A stretch of 64,000 nucleotides of DNA from CAYSYY01 sp964576115 [NCBI: uncultured Gemmatimonadota bacterium] (GCA_964576115.1 CAZNUA010000016.1:6956-70955); one strand, 5' to 3'; shown: positions 33,347 to 42,730, counted from the stretch's first letter. Notes: generated from the sequence alone by a model not told the origin. A program made the numbers and translations.

Positions 33347-36300
33347 CTACTCTATCAGCCGGGCGGCCAGTACTTCCAGGGGATGGAAGGCCCGGCGCCC
33401 GGTGGCGTCGAGGATCTGATGGCGGCAGGAGGTGCCGGGGGCGACGATGGTGCCCCGGCCCGCCAGTTTCCGGATGGCCGGGAAGAGCCGCTGCTCACCG
33501 ACCGCCATCGAGAGTTCGTAGTGTTCCTTCTCGTAGCCGAACGAACCCGCCATGCCGCAGCAGCCCGAATCGACTTCTTCCAGTTCGGTTTCGGGGAGCC
33601 AGCCGAGCACGAGATGGATGTGATCGGTCCCCGCCAGCGCTTTCTCGTGGCAGTGGCCGTGCAGGAGCAGGTGAGCCTCGTCCCAGTCCCGCGGGGTGCG
33701 GAACTGCAGGCGCGGGCCCACCTCGTCGGCCCGGGCGGCGAGCCACTCCAGGGCCAGCCAGGCCGCATCCTTGACCGCCGCAGCCGCCTCACCCGGCACC
33801 AGGGCGGGATACTCGTCCCGCAGGGTCAGCAGCGAGGAGGGTTCGATCCCGATGATCGGAGTGCCATCGGCGACCAGGGGCGCCCAGGCTTCGATGTTGC
33901 TCCGGGCCGCCCGTCCGGCCTGGGGCACCAGCCCCTTCGAGAGCATCGCCCGGCCGCAGGTACCCCCGGGCAGGGGCAGCAGCTCGACCTCGTACCCGGC
34001 GGCGTCCAGGACCTTGACAGCGGCCATACCGACCTGCGGCTCGGTATAGGTGGTGAAGGCATCGGGAAGCAGCCAGACCCGGGGGCGCTCGGGTTCGATC
34101 CCGGCCTCGGCGCCGGCGAAGGCGCCTCCGACTGCCGGCGACGGCTCCGCTGAGCCCCGGCCGCCGTCGGTGCCGCTGCGGCCCAGGTTCCGCCTCTGCC
34201 AGCGCCTGAAATGACGGGTCAGAGGGCGACGGGCGAAGGGAGGCAGGGAATGACGGCGGTCGATCTCGAGAACCCGGTCGAGCAGCCAGCGCACCGGGGC
34301 CGAACCGGCGATCCAGTTGCTCACCGGAGCGGTGGCCGAACCGAGCCGGCTCAGGGTGTCGAAGTACCCGAAGAGACGGACCCGCAGGGGAGTTCCGTGT
34401 TCGGCCCAGTAGTGTGCCAGAAACTCGGTCTTGAGCCGGGTCATGTTGACCGCACTGGGACATTCGGTGGTGCACGACTTGCATTCCAGACACAGATCGA
34501 GCGTTTCGAACAGACGCTCGGAGGCCAGACCGTCGGCCGGGACCGCGCCCGAGAGCACCGCCCGCAGGGCATTGGCCCGCCCGCGGGTGGAGTGTTCTTC
34601 GTCGCGGGTGACCATATAGGAGGGACACATCGTCCCGGTGTCGAGCTTGCGGCACTCCCCCGAACCGTTGCACATCTCCACCGCCCGGGCATACCCGCCG
34701 TCGGTCGAGAAATCGAACCAGGTCGTGACCGGGTGCGTGGTGTAGCCGGTCCCGAAACGCAGTGATTCGGTCAGCGCCGGAGCCCGCACGATCTTGCCGG
34801 GATTCATGATACCCCGGGGGTCAAAGGCGTCCTTGACCCGTTCGAAGAGCCGAACCAGCTCGGGGCCGTAGATCTTGGTGTTCAGGGCACTGCGGGCCAG
34901 CCCGTCGCCGTGCTCCCCGCACATGTTGCCGCCGTATTTCAGCACCAGATCGCTGACACCCTCGCTGATGGCGGCCATGGTCTGGATTCCGGCCGCCTCC
35001 TTGAGGTTGATCAGGGGCCGGATGTGCAGGCACCCCGCCGAAGCGTGAGCGTAAAACGCGGCCCGGGTGTCGTTGTCGGCAAAGACCTCGAGCACATCGG
35101 CGATGTAGTCGCGCAGGTTCTCGGGGGGAACGGCTGTGTCTTCGACGAAGGGGATCGGTTTGTGATCGCCCCGCATGCTCATCAGCAGGCCCAGACCGGC
35201 CCGGCGGACCGCCCAGACGTTCTCCTGCTGCACGGGGTCGTGCAGCAGCAGGGCCCCCACCGGACGGGACGAGGCCATGCGGGCCGCACTCACCAGCCGC
35301 TCCAGGTGGGCGGTACGTTCGGATTCGTCCTCGCCGTAGACCTCGACCGCCAGGATCACCTCGGGAGTGCCCTCGACGAAGGTCATCCGGCGGGCCCACT
35401 CCGGCCGGCGGCGGCACAGCTCCATCAGCATGGCGTCCATCAGTTCGATCGCCGTGGGTTCCTCGGCCAGCATGGCCGGCACGGTGCCCAGGGCGGCGAG
35501 CATGTCGTCGAAGCTCAAGACCGCCAGACTGCGCCCGGGCGGGATCGGCACCAGCCCGAGTTCGAACTCAGTGACTGTCGCCAGGGTTCCCTCACTGCCG
35601 GCGATGAGCCGGGCCAGGTTGATCGGACGGCCCGGTTCAAAGCCCTTCAGGTCGTACCCTCCCACCCGGCGCCAGTGCCGTGGATACCTCTCCTGGATGA
35701 GAGGGTAATGATCCCTGAGAAGACGCAGGACCTCACGATAGATCCCCGCCTCGAGGGTAGCCGGCGGCGGTGCCGGTCGACACCCGCCGGCCGAGACCGA
35801 CACCTCATCCCCGTTCTCGATCCCGGCCCGGCGATGGGCCTCGGCCCACGAGACCGTTTCGAAGCAGGCCCGCGAGCCGTCGGCGAGAACCGCTTCGACC
35901 CGTCGCAGGTGATCGCCGGCCATGCCGTAGAGAATCGAGTGGGCGCCGGTGCCGTTATTGCCGATCACTCCGCCCACCGTGGCCCGGTTTCCGCTGGCCG
36001 GATCGGGCCCGAACATCAGTCCCGCCCCGGCCGCTTCGGCGTTCAGATGATCGAGGTAAAGCCCGGGCTGGACCGTGATCGCGGCAATATCCGGTTCGAG
36101 CCGCACGGTCGCGTTCAAATGGCGGGAAAAGTCGAGGACGACCGCCTCGCCCACAGTCTGCCCGGCCAGCGACGTGCCGCCTCCCCGGGGCAGGACCGGC
36201 ACCCCCGTCTCGGCGCAACGACCGACGGTAACGGCGACATCGGCTTCAGAGCGGGGGAAGACGACCCCCAGAGGAGTGATCGAGTAGATGCTCGCATCGG

Positions 36301-36418
36301 TGGCATAGAGCATCCGGGTCCATAGATCGAAGCAGACTTCGCCCTCGAGATCTCGGGTCAGGATCCCCTCGAGTTCGGCCAGGCGCTCGGGCAGCGTGCC
36401 CTCGACAGCGGTGCTCAT
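33347..36418 (-). CDS. FAD-linked oxidoreductase fused to Fe-S/CCG domain (GlcD-GlcF type)
   Basis: The 1,023-residue protein joins three parts. Residues ~45-540 are a VAO-type flavin dehydrogenase: PRGGGTSLAGQTVGEAVVLDFSRHLN and TVGGVIGNNGTGAHSILYG bind FAD, then the FAD-oxidase C domain. Residues ~590-680 hold 4Fe-4S cysteines, including CLECKSCTTECPS. Residues ~780-1010 hold the CCG/heterodisulfide-reductase-type domain with HGHCHEKAL and DSGCCGMAGSFGYEKEHYE. This architecture is that of D-2-hydroxyacid dehydrogenases such as YdiJ (D-2-hydroxyglutarate) and fused glycolate oxidases. The exact 2-hydroxyacid is not visible. It is probably bound to the inner face of the membrane and reduces quinone. 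GGGAGCGAGG precedes the ATG. Confidence 0.9.
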   Translation of the reverse strand: MSTAVEGTLPERLAELEGILTRDLEGEVCFDLWTRMLYATDASIYSITPLGVVFPRSEADVAVTVGRCAETGVPVLPRGGGTSLAGQTVGEAVVLDFSRHLNATVRLEPDIAAITVQPGLYLDHLNAEAAGAGLMFGPDPASGNRATVGGVIGNNGTGAHSILYGMAGDHLRRVEAVLADGSRACFETVSWAEAHRRAGIENGDEVSVSAGGCRPAPPPATLEAGIYREVLRLLRDHYPLIQERYPRHWRRVGGYDLKGFEPGRPINLARLIAGSEGTLATVTEFELGLVPIPPGRSLAVLSFDDMLAALGTVPAMLAEEPTAIELMDAMLMELCRRRPEWARRMTFVEGTPEVILAVEVYGEDESERTAHLERLVSAARMASSRPVGALLLHDPVQQENVWAVRRAGLGLLMSMRGDHKPIPFVEDTAVPPENLRDYIADVLEVFADNDTRAAFYAHASAGCLHIRPLINLKEAAGIQTMAAISEGVSDLVLKYGGNMCGEHGDGLARSALNTKIYGPELVRLFERVKDAFDPRGIMNPGKIVRAPALTESLRFGTGYTTHPVTTWFDFSTDGGYARAVEMCNGSGECRKLDTGTMCPSYMVTRDEEHSTRGRANALRAVLSGAVPADGLASERLFETLDLCLECKSCTTECPSAVNMTRLKTEFLAHYWAEHGTPLRVRLFGYFDTLSRLGSATAPVSNWIAGSAPVRWLLDRVLEIDRRHSLPPFARRPLTRHFRRWQRRNLGRSGTDGGRGSAEPSPAVGGAFAGAEAGIEPERPRVWLLPDAFTTYTEPQVGMAAVKVLDAAGYEVELLPLPGGTCGRAMLSKGLVPQAGRAARSNIEAWAPLVADGTPIIGIEPSSLLTLRDEYPALVPGEAAAAVKDAAWLALEWLAARADEVGPRLQFRTPRDWDEAHLLLHGHCHEKALAGTDHIHLVLGWLPETELEEVDSGCCGMAGSFGYEKEHYELSMAVGEQRLFPAIRKLAGRGTIVAPGTSCRHQILDATGRRAFHPLEVLAARLIE

Positions 36419-36479
36419 CCTCGCTCCCTCTCCCAGTGCAGAACGGCGATCGGCCCGGGGCTCTGCGCCCCTGTCCGGT

Positions 36480-38927
36480 CTACATGAAAGTAGTCAGCGC
36501 GAAGGTCAGATACCAGCCCGCAGGCGAGGAGAAACGGCGGGTGAAATCGAGACGGAAGATATCCCAGATGCGGCCCAGCCCGAAACCGGCTTCGGCGTAG
36601 GGACCCGCGGCGGGCAGGTCGAGTGAGTTGCGGCGGGTGCGGGCCAGGGCGCCGTGAGCGATGACCTCGAGCCCGGTCCGGGCCAGGCGGCGCAGACCGA
36701 GGGCGAGGAAAAGCTGGTTGCGGAAATTGTGCTCGGCGGTCACGACCCAGTACCGCTGCCCGGCGAACTCGCGGTGCCCGGCCCCGCGCAGAGATCCGAA
36801 AGGACCGTAAAAACCGAGCGCATTGACCGGCCCGAACCACTGCTCGCACGGCAGGTCACCCTCACTCCAGCCCCCGGCGGCCCGCAGGATGAGCTGGGGT
36901 GAAAAGAGAAACCGGTTGGTGTAGGTCGTTATGGCATAGGAGACGACGCCCTCGGCACTGGTATAGTCGCGCCCCCCGCCGGCGGGTGTACTGCCCTGTT
37001 CCAGGCGCAGACGCAAACCTCGGGCGGAGGCAACCCCGGCCGGGCTCTCCGGTTCGCCCAGGGTGAAGGTGGCACCGTAGCGGGTCCAGAGGGCGTTTTC
37101 GAGCGATACAGCGGGGTTGACGCGGGAGAGATCGTCGGGAGCCGCCACACTCCAGTTGGTGACCACCGGCAGGCTGGTGTGCCGCTCCCAGGCGGCATGC
37201 CAGTCCAGCTGGCCCCGCCGGGTGTATTCGCCCCACAGAACGGTTTCGCCGCTCACTTCGATTCCCCGGGCCCGATGGTAATCGAAGTAATCGTCCTTGA
37301 AGAGCATGGTGGTCAGGGTGTTCAGCAGGCCGGGATAGAAACCGGCCTGAGGCGAGCGTGCCGGTCGGTCGAAATAGCTCACCTCGAGGCTGGTGGGGCT
37401 CCGCCCGGCCTGGTTCGGTCCCGGCTCCCGGCCGCCCCATTCGGCACGCAGGGTTCCCTCCCACCACCAGCGCTCGGCGCTGAACGCATAGCCCCCTTTG
37501 CCGAGAATCTCGAGCTCGGGCAGCAGCAGGGAATCGGCCCCGGCATGCAGGCCGGCATACGCACCCTCGACCCGGGTGTAGCGCAGGTCGAGGTGTTCGA
37601 GCAGAGCCCCGGTGACCCGGTCGCCCACCTCGCCGATGAGGGTAACCGATTCGTCACCGGTCTCCATCCGGAACCCGGGCGGAGAAAACTGCTCTTCGAG
37701 CGTCTCGGTGGAATCGAGTTGGGAATAGGCCCGTTCTTCATCGCTTGTCAGGGGCAGGACCTCGTTCTGTTCCCAGAAGAGGGTATCGACCCCGGCCGCC
37801 TCGGGCAGTTCGGTCACCAGTTCGTCGCGGGAAAAGATCGAATCGGGAATCGGGACGTTGATGTCGTAATCATAGATGACCGATGTCTGATCGAAACCGA
37901 TCCGGGGGATTTTTATCGGACCCAGCTCCACCCGCACGCCTCCCCTCATGCGCACGTCGGTGGGCAGCCAGTAGCCGTCATCCCAGCGACTGAAGCTCTG
38001 CTGCCAGGCGATCTCGAGCCCGTCGGTGAAGGGGAAGACGAAGACCTCGGCCGGTTCCAGATCGACCCCCACCAGGGCCCAGACCGAATCGGCGATGCTG
38101 ATGGTGCCGGTCAGCAGGGGCACCAGGGTGGTTCGGGGTTCGACGATGATACGGTAGATATCGGTGCCGTCCTGGGAAACGATCGACTCCAGGTCGTAAT
38201 CGTAGTAGCGGAAGGCGTGGGGATGCAGCGGCCCCACGTAGCGCTGACCGGCCAGATCGAGATCGTCGCGGCTGAAGTCCACGATCTGCAGCACGCCCTG
38301 CAGCTGGCTGAATTCAGCCGGCAGGTTTTCGGTCGAGCGATACTGGCGCAGTTCCTCGCGCAGGCTCTCTCCCTCACGCCAGTAGCCGTAGTTGTAGCCC
38401 TCGGTGATGCCGGCGATCGAGTCCTCGCGGGTGATGATGCGGCGTGTGAAGCCCTCGAAGCGGTAGCTCTCGAGGCCGGCGTAGATCGTTTCCTTGGCTT
38501 CGATGGCCCGGCGTACCACCCCCCGGGCGATATCGCCGGCCGAGACCCGCATGACCGGCATCTCGATCAGGGTCGGCTCGAGCCGGGCGTCATAATTCAG
38601 GTCGGCCTGCAGATCGACCTGGAAGGTGTCGGAGAGATAGCCGACGTAGCTGAAGACGAAAGTCGTCGGACCGGCGGGAAGGCGCAGCAGCCAGGCTCCT
38701 TCGGCGTTGGCGATCGTCCCCCGGCCCGATTCGAGCACCCGGATATTGGCTGCGGCCAGAGGCTGACTGGTGCGGGCGTCGAGGACCCGGCCTCCGGCCC
38801 GGTGATAGACCTGTCCCGCCGCCGGAGCGGGCGCCAGGAGAAGACCGAGCCAGAGAATGGTCGCGAACCGGCGCAGAAGACCGGAACGCAGAACTGTCGC
38901 GGAGTGCCGCCGGGAGCCGAGGATCAG
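36480..38927 (-). CDS. Outer-membrane DUF5686-like protein with CarboxypepD_reg domain
   Basis: The ~815-residue protein has a signal peptide (FATILWLGLLLAPAPAAGQ). A CarboxypepD_reg-type beta sandwich follows (GGRVLDARTSQPLAAANIRVLESGRGTIANAEGAW), a middle domain of the DUF5686 kind, and a C-terminal region of amphipathic strands ending in F-A-L-T-T-F-M, as expected of an outer-membrane barrel. Related Bacteroidota proteins are of unknown function. An ATG at 38969 has no ribosome site and overlaps the previous gene by 46 nt. A CTG at 38925-38927 with GGAG 8 nt upstream, in a CTGA overlap, is preferred. That start is not proven. Confidence 0.8.
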   Translation of the reverse strand: MILGSRRHSATVLRSGLLRRFATILWLGLLLAPAPAAGQVYHRAGGRVLDARTSQPLAAANIRVLESGRGTIANAEGAWLLRLPAGPTTFVFSYVGYLSDTFQVDLQADLNYDARLEPTLIEMPVMRVSAGDIARGVVRRAIEAKETIYAGLESYRFEGFTRRIITREDSIAGITEGYNYGYWREGESLREELRQYRSTENLPAEFSQLQGVLQIVDFSRDDLDLAGQRYVGPLHPHAFRYYDYDLESIVSQDGTDIYRIIVEPRTTLVPLLTGTISIADSVWALVGVDLEPAEVFVFPFTDGLEIAWQQSFSRWDDGYWLPTDVRMRGGVRVELGPIKIPRIGFDQTSVIYDYDINVPIPDSIFSRDELVTELPEAAGVDTLFWEQNEVLPLTSDEERAYSQLDSTETLEEQFSPPGFRMETGDESVTLIGEVGDRVTGALLEHLDLRYTRVEGAYAGLHAGADSLLLPELEILGKGGYAFSAERWWWEGTLRAEWGGREPGPNQAGRSPTSLEVSYFDRPARSPQAGFYPGLLNTLTTMLFKDDYFDYHRARGIEVSGETVLWGEYTRRGQLDWHAAWERHTSLPVVTNWSVAAPDDLSRVNPAVSLENALWTRYGATFTLGEPESPAGVASARGLRLRLEQGSTPAGGGRDYTSAEGVVSYAITTYTNRFLFSPQLILRAAGGWSEGDLPCEQWFGPVNALGFYGPFGSLRGAGHREFAGQRYWVVTAEHNFRNQLFLALGLRRLARTGLEVIAHGALARTRRNSLDLPAAGPYAEAGFGLGRIWDIFRLDFTRRFSSPAGWYLTFALTTFM

Positions 38928-39733
38928 TCCTCTATCTCCTCGTCCATATGCGGTGAGAGCTGCAGCCATTTGCGCCCGATCGAACCGGCAATATCAAGGT
39001 AATGCGTGACCGGATAATCCGTTCTCTCCTGGTACTGCTCGCGGATCTCATGCCTCAGGCGGCTGAAGAAGCCGGGCCGGAGCCGTTCCGCTGCCGCCCC
39101 GAAGCCGAGTTCGAGTCCGTGCAGAAAGCTCGAACTCGCCACGGCCAGAATCCATGTCGCCGCTTCCCCCGCCTGCTCGTTCGGGAACGAGGCGGGCCCC
39201 ACCGTGAAGGCGACCTTCACGATGTTATACGCGGTCTCGGCGATATGGTTCTCCAGCTCCTCGGAACTCATGTGCCCGACTGTCTCATCCTCACCGGCTG
39301 CTTCGGGAACCCCGCGGCCGGCGCTCTCGTCCAGAGCGGCCGCTTCCATGCGCTTGACGAGGCTCAGGAACTCTTCGGCCGGGAAGACTTCACCGGGCAT
39401 GTTCTGACTCTGGCCAGCTCCGGTTTCGAGGCCGGCCTCGGTCCCGGGATCGTCTGGAGAGCCGGCTGACAGTTGTGCGGTTGTATTTTCTTCGGCTGCT
39501 TTTTCGACGATCTGCTGGCGCAGTTTTTCGAAGAAGTCGGGCAGGACTTCACGGGCTTTCTCGCGCCCCAGAGCATTGCGCAGGGCCTCGACGTACCAGG
39601 GCACGCCCCAGGTGAGGAAATATCCCGTTACCTGCCAGCGGAACCCGGCGCCGCCGAGCTTGCGGCCCATGTCGACCGCCCCTTCCATCATCTCGGGGGC
39701 GGTGTTGCCGAATATCCGGTCCCAGTCGGGCAT
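38924..39733 (-). CDS. Unknown protein with acidic low-complexity middle
   Basis: The 269-residue protein starts MPDWDRIFGNTAPEMMEGAVDMGRKLGG. Its N-terminal ~95 residues are compact and aromatic (RWQVTGYFLTWGVPWYVEAL). A Gly/Glu/Pro-rich linker (about 100-180) follows, then a helical C-terminus (ENHIAETAYNIVKVAFTVG, TWILAVASSSFLHGLELGFGAAAERL). It has no signal peptide. The start has GAGGGACGAGTA upstream; upstream codons in frame look non-coding. The stop overlaps the next start as CTGA. I do not recognise the family. It is the first gene of the 39.7-30.8 kb group. Confidence 0.68.
   Translation of the reverse strand: MPDWDRIFGNTAPEMMEGAVDMGRKLGGAGFRWQVTGYFLTWGVPWYVEALRNALGREKAREVLPDFFEKLRQQIVEKAAEENTTAQLSAGSPDDPGTEAGLETGAGQSQNMPGEVFPAEEFLSLVKRMEAAALDESAGRGVPEAAGEDETVGHMSSEELENHIAETAYNIVKVAFTVGPASFPNEQAGEAATWILAVASSSFLHGLELGFGAAAERLRPGFFSRLRHEIREQYQERTDYPVTHYLDIAGSIGRKWLQLSPHMDEEIED
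38925..38939 (-). promoter_or_regulatory. Ribosome binding site and possible second CTG start
   Basis: GGAGATAGAGGA precedes CTG on the minus strand, with GGAG (38936-38939) 8 nt before it. The stop of the upstream gene is part of the CTGA overlap. Here an alternative ATG exists upstream (38969), so the case is weaker than at 11721-11735. Confidence 0.4.
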
Positions 39734-39826
39734 TACTCGTCCCTCTTCCCCTTGCTTCAGCACCTGCGGTACACACCCGTGCGCGCTGCAGATCCAAAGA
39801 TGCACCGTACCATCATTCCCATACGT

Positions 39827-39855
39827 TCGATAACCGGAAATGTGTACGAAAACAA
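39827..39855 (-). promoter_or_regulatory. Candidate promoter for the 39.7-30.8 kb group
   Basis: On the minus strand TTGTTT (39850-39855) and TATCGA (39827-39832) are 17 nt apart, about 95 nt before the start codon. The surrounding sequence is the most A+T-rich of this intergenic region. Confidence 0.35.
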
Positions 39856-39883
39856 GTCCCCGATGCTCGGACAGGGCGATCGG

Positions 39884-41068
39884 TCAGTAGCGCACCAGGA
39901 AAGCCGTGTAGAACTCCAGGGCCGCGTGCAGTTCGGAAACCGCCAGCTGATCGGTGGGCATGTGGGCGTGCGCCTCGTGCCCGGGACCGAAACCGATGGT
40001 GGGAATGTCGTGCAGCCCCATCGTGGCCACCCCGTTGGTCGAGAAGGTCCACACCCCCACCTCGGGTTCGGAACCGAACTGGGCGGTGAAGGCGTCGATC
40101 CCCTTCAGCATCAGGGGATGGTCTTCGTCCAGGAGCCAGGCCGGGTAGTAGGCTTCGGCCGGCACCTTCAAACCGGTCCAAGTCTCGATCTCGTATTCGG
40201 GCACGAAGACCTCGGCCTCTTCGGCCTGTACGGCCGGCAGCTCACGCACCTCGGCCAGGGCCGATTCCAGTGTCTCTCCTTCGGTCAGGCGCCGGTCGAG
40301 ATGGATGGTGGCCGAATCGGCCACGGCGCAGAGCGAAGGCGCCGTGGAGCGCACGTCGGTCACCGTCACGCTCCCCTTGCCCAGCACCGCAGAAACGGCC
40401 AGGGCCGGGTGCAGATTCTGCACCTCGGCGATGATCGGAGCGATCTTGTAGATCGCATTCACCCCTCGCTCCGGGGCCGAGCCGTGGCAGGAGATCCCGC
40501 GGGTGCGGACCCGGATCTCCATGCGGCCGCGCTGGCCGCGGGTCAGGCCCAGGCCGGTCGGCTCGGTCATCAGTACCGCCTCGGGGCGGATACCGTCTTC
40601 GGTGATGATGTACTGCCAGTTCAGACCCTCGATGTCCTCCTCGACCACCGACGCCACGACATAGAGGGTCAGATCGTCGGGCAGGCCGATTTCGCGGGCC
40701 AGGACGCCGGCGTGCACCGCCGCCCCTAGACCCCCCTTCTGATCGGCCGCTCCCCGGCCGTAGATGACGCCGTCAATCAGTTCGGCCGAGAAAGGATCGC
40801 GCTCCCAGGCTTCGCGATCGCCCACATCGACCGTGTCGCAGTGACCGTCAATGGCCACGACCCGCTCCCCCGAACCGATCCGCCCGATCAGGTTGCCCAT
40901 CGGATCGACCGTGACCTCGTCGTACCCCAGCTTTTCCATCTCGCCCCGGATCCGCCGGATGACCGCCCCCTCATCACCCGTGACCGAGGGGATAGCCACG
41001 ATCTCGCGGACAAAGGCTGTCAGAGCGTCGGCACGTTCGCGGGCTGCGGCAACGACTGTTTCCTTCAT
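39884..41068 (-). CDS. M20 metallohydrolase, YgeY type
   Basis: The 394-residue protein matches M20 amidohydrolases: AIDGHCDTVDVGD holds the first metal His and Asp, YGRGAADQKGGLGA the bridging Asp, SVVEEDIEG the catalytic Glu, and MTEPT a later ligand region. The C-terminal FSTNGVATMGLHDIPTIGFGPGHEAHAHM matches the YgeY family, annotated elsewhere as selenium-metabolism-linked hydrolase; no selenium gene lies near it. The reaction is unknown; related enzymes cleave acyl- or carbamoyl-type amide bonds. It is divergent from the kelch operon, and the intergenic palindrome at 41151-41170 could serve both directions. Confidence 0.88.
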   Translation of the reverse strand: MKETVVAAARERADALTAFVREIVAIPSVTGDEGAVIRRIRGEMEKLGYDEVTVDPMGNLIGRIGSGERVVAIDGHCDTVDVGDREAWERDPFSAELIDGVIYGRGAADQKGGLGAAVHAGVLAREIGLPDDLTLYVVASVVEEDIEGLNWQYIITEDGIRPEAVLMTEPTGLGLTRGQRGRMEIRVRTRGISCHGSAPERGVNAIYKIAPIIAEVQNLHPALAVSAVLGKGSVTVTDVRSTAPSLCAVADSATIHLDRRLTEGETLESALAEVRELPAVQAEEAEVFVPEYEIETWTGLKVPAEAYYPAWLLDEDHPLMLKGIDAFTAQFGSEPEVGVWTFSTNGVATMGLHDIPTIGFGPGHEAHAHMPTDQLAVSELHAALEFYTAFLVRY

Positions 41069-41132
41069 CTCAGACTCCCGATCCGGTATCTGCTTCTTTC
41101 CGCATCGCTCAAACCCTTTGTACGGGGCTCAA

Positions 41133-41162
41133 TTGACTTGCTGCGAATGAGTGTGATATAAA
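41133..41162 (+). promoter_or_regulatory. Sigma70-like promoter of the PEGA-cohesin-kelch operon
   Basis: TTGACT (41133-41138) is followed after 18 nt by TATAAA (41157-41162), about 90 nt upstream of the start codon, in an A+T-rich stretch that stands out from the GC-rich surroundings. Confidence 0.6.
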
Positions 41163-41170
41163 AATCACAC
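41151..41170. promoter_or_regulatory. Palindromic operator candidate over the -10 element
   Basis: GTGTGAT (41151-41157) and ATCACAC (41164-41170) are perfect inverted arms around a 6-nt A+T spacer. The site overlaps the -10 box of the plus-strand promoter, so a bound protein would likely repress. Half-sites resemble CRP/FNR-type TGTGA/TCACA but with 8 instead of 6 nt between them, so the family is not assigned. Confidence 0.5.
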
Positions 41171-41251
41171 CGCCTTGCCACATCATGACGAGTGCTCCAC
41201 GCGGATACAAGCCGGGTCGAGGCCCAGTACCATTGTGGGATTGAATACTGC

Positions 41252-42730
41252 ATGACATGTAAGATGCCCCACCTCAAAGTGTGGCCGGCCTTCGCGGTCA
41301 TGCTTGGTATATGCCTCCTTCCGCTCTCCGCCTGGAGCGAACCGCTCCGGTCCCTGCCCCAGATTACCGACTCACAGGAACCGATGCTGGTGGCGGTGCT
41401 CGAACTCGAAGCCATCAGCGTGACGCCCTCCGAGGCCCGCGGCATCACCGAACGGTTGCGCACCTGGCTCATCCGCACCCGGACCTTCACCGTCATCGAG
41501 CGGGGTCGGATGGCGGAGATCCTCGAGGAACAGGGTTTTCAGGGCAGTGGGGCCTGCGATACCGATGAATGCGTGGTACAGGTCGGGAGGGTCCTGGGGG
41601 TGCGCAAGATGGTGGCCGGCAGCGTCTCCCAGGTGGGCAATATATTCTCGCTTTCGATCCGGCTCATCGACGTCGAGTCCGGCCGCATCGAAACAGAGTC
41701 CTTCAAGGATATCTCCGGCGGTATCGAAGAAGTCCTGGTTCAGGCGACCCAGGAAGTCGCCAACGAACTCGCCGCCCGGGTTCGGGGTGAGACAAGTGAA
41801 CCTCCAGTTGGTGAACCCACGGCTGCAGCCGAGCGCGGGTATCTGACCGTCATAACTGATCCACCGGGGGCCACCGTGCTTATCGACGGCACCGAGACGG
41901 GACGAACCCCCCTGCAGCAACACGCTCTGGCCGAGGGTACCTATACGGTCGAGGTCCGGCTCGCCGGTCACGAATCCCAGAGCCGGCAGGTAGTCGTGCA
42001 GACCAGTGCCCCCGCCAATCTCGATCTGCGCCTGGAGCGCTCGGGCTCAGCCCGGATCACCCTGCAGAACGCCCTGACCGGGTCGGTCCTGCTCATCGGT
42101 GGAGACACAGAGCAACGCACGATCCTGGGATCGCCCGCCCACGAACTGGACCTGACGCCGGGCACCTACACAATAGCGGTGCGGGCACACGGGTACACCC
42201 GCTGGCAGCGGGAGATCGAGTTGAGTGACGGCGACGATCTCACCTTCCCGCTCGTTCACAATCCAAAATCGCGGTTCACCGCCGGGCTGTTCTCCCTGGT
42301 TATTCCCGGAACCGGCCAGTTCTACTTCGGCCGGCCGGGGCGGGGCATCTTCGCCCTGGCGGCGGGGGCGGCGTCGATCGCCTACGGTCTGTCGAGCTTC
42401 GACAGCTATGTCGTTCTGCGGGATGACTACAACGACTTGCGCGCTGACTACGCGGCCGCAACCATCTACGCGGATCTGGTCGGGATCAAGGCCGACCTCG
42501 ACGAGACCTACACCGATCTGCAGTCCGAACGGGACAAACTGGGTACCGCCGTCGGCCTCATCGGCCTGGTCTGGTTCCTGAACGTCATCGATGCTGCGAT
42601 TCTGGAGCCGCGCGCCCGCAGCATTCCCGGGGCCTCGAACGCACCGGGACCCGCCGTCATGCCCGACTTCGCTCTCACTACCCGGAATGGTAGGCTTTCT
42701 CTGTGCCTGCGGGTGTTGTTGCGGCCATGA
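41252..42730 (+). CDS. CsgG-like N-domain + two PEGA-type domains + DUF5683-like membrane tail
   Basis: The ~492-residue protein has a signal peptide (VWPAFAVMLGICLLPLSAWS). Next is a CsgG/FlgO-type domain (about 40-175) with VAVLELEAI, RTFTVIERGRMAEIL and the GACDTDECVVQVGRVLGVRKMVAGSV segment typical of this family. Two PEGA-like domains follow (GYLTVITDPPGATVLIDG, then a more divergent copy). The C-terminal region has membrane helices (VIPGTGQFYFGRPGRGIFALAAGAASIAYG, LGTAVGLIGLVWFLNVIDA). Such proteins sit in the cell envelope and are thought to help assemble surface structures. It overlaps the cohesin lipoprotein gene (ATGA). Three ATGs are possible starts; the middle one (41252) was taken. 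Confidence 0.85.
   Translation: MTCKMPHLKVWPAFAVMLGICLLPLSAWSEPLRSLPQITDSQEPMLVAVLELEAISVTPSEARGITERLRTWLIRTRTFTVIERGRMAEILEEQGFQGSGACDTDECVVQVGRVLGVRKMVAGSVSQVGNIFSLSIRLIDVESGRIETESFKDISGGIEEVLVQATQEVANELAARVRGETSEPPVGEPTAAAERGYLTVITDPPGATVLIDGTETGRTPLQQHALAEGTYTVEVRLAGHESQSRQVVVQTSAPANLDLRLERSGSARITLQNALTGSVLLIGGDTEQRTILGSPAHELDLTPGTYTIAVRAHGYTRWQREIELSDGDDLTFPLVHNPKSRFTAGLFSLVIPGTGQFYFGRPGRGIFALAAGAASIAYGLSSFDSYVVLRDDYNDLRADYAAATIYADLVGIKADLDETYTDLQSERDKLGTAVGLIGLVWFLNVIDAAILEPRARSIPGASNAPGPAVMPDFALTTRNGRLSLCLRVLLRP

Noticed and set aside
37179-39002. 607-codon plus-strand frame
   Set aside because: Antisense shadow of the DUF5686-like gene.
39884-41068. Selenium-metabolism locus around the YgeY-type hydrolase
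   Set aside because: No selD, selenocysteine or molybdenum-hydroxylase gene is nearby; the family name alone does not support it.
41151-41170. Canonical CRP site
   Set aside because: TGTGA and TCACA are separated by 8 nt instead of 6, so it was reported only as an unassigned palindrome.
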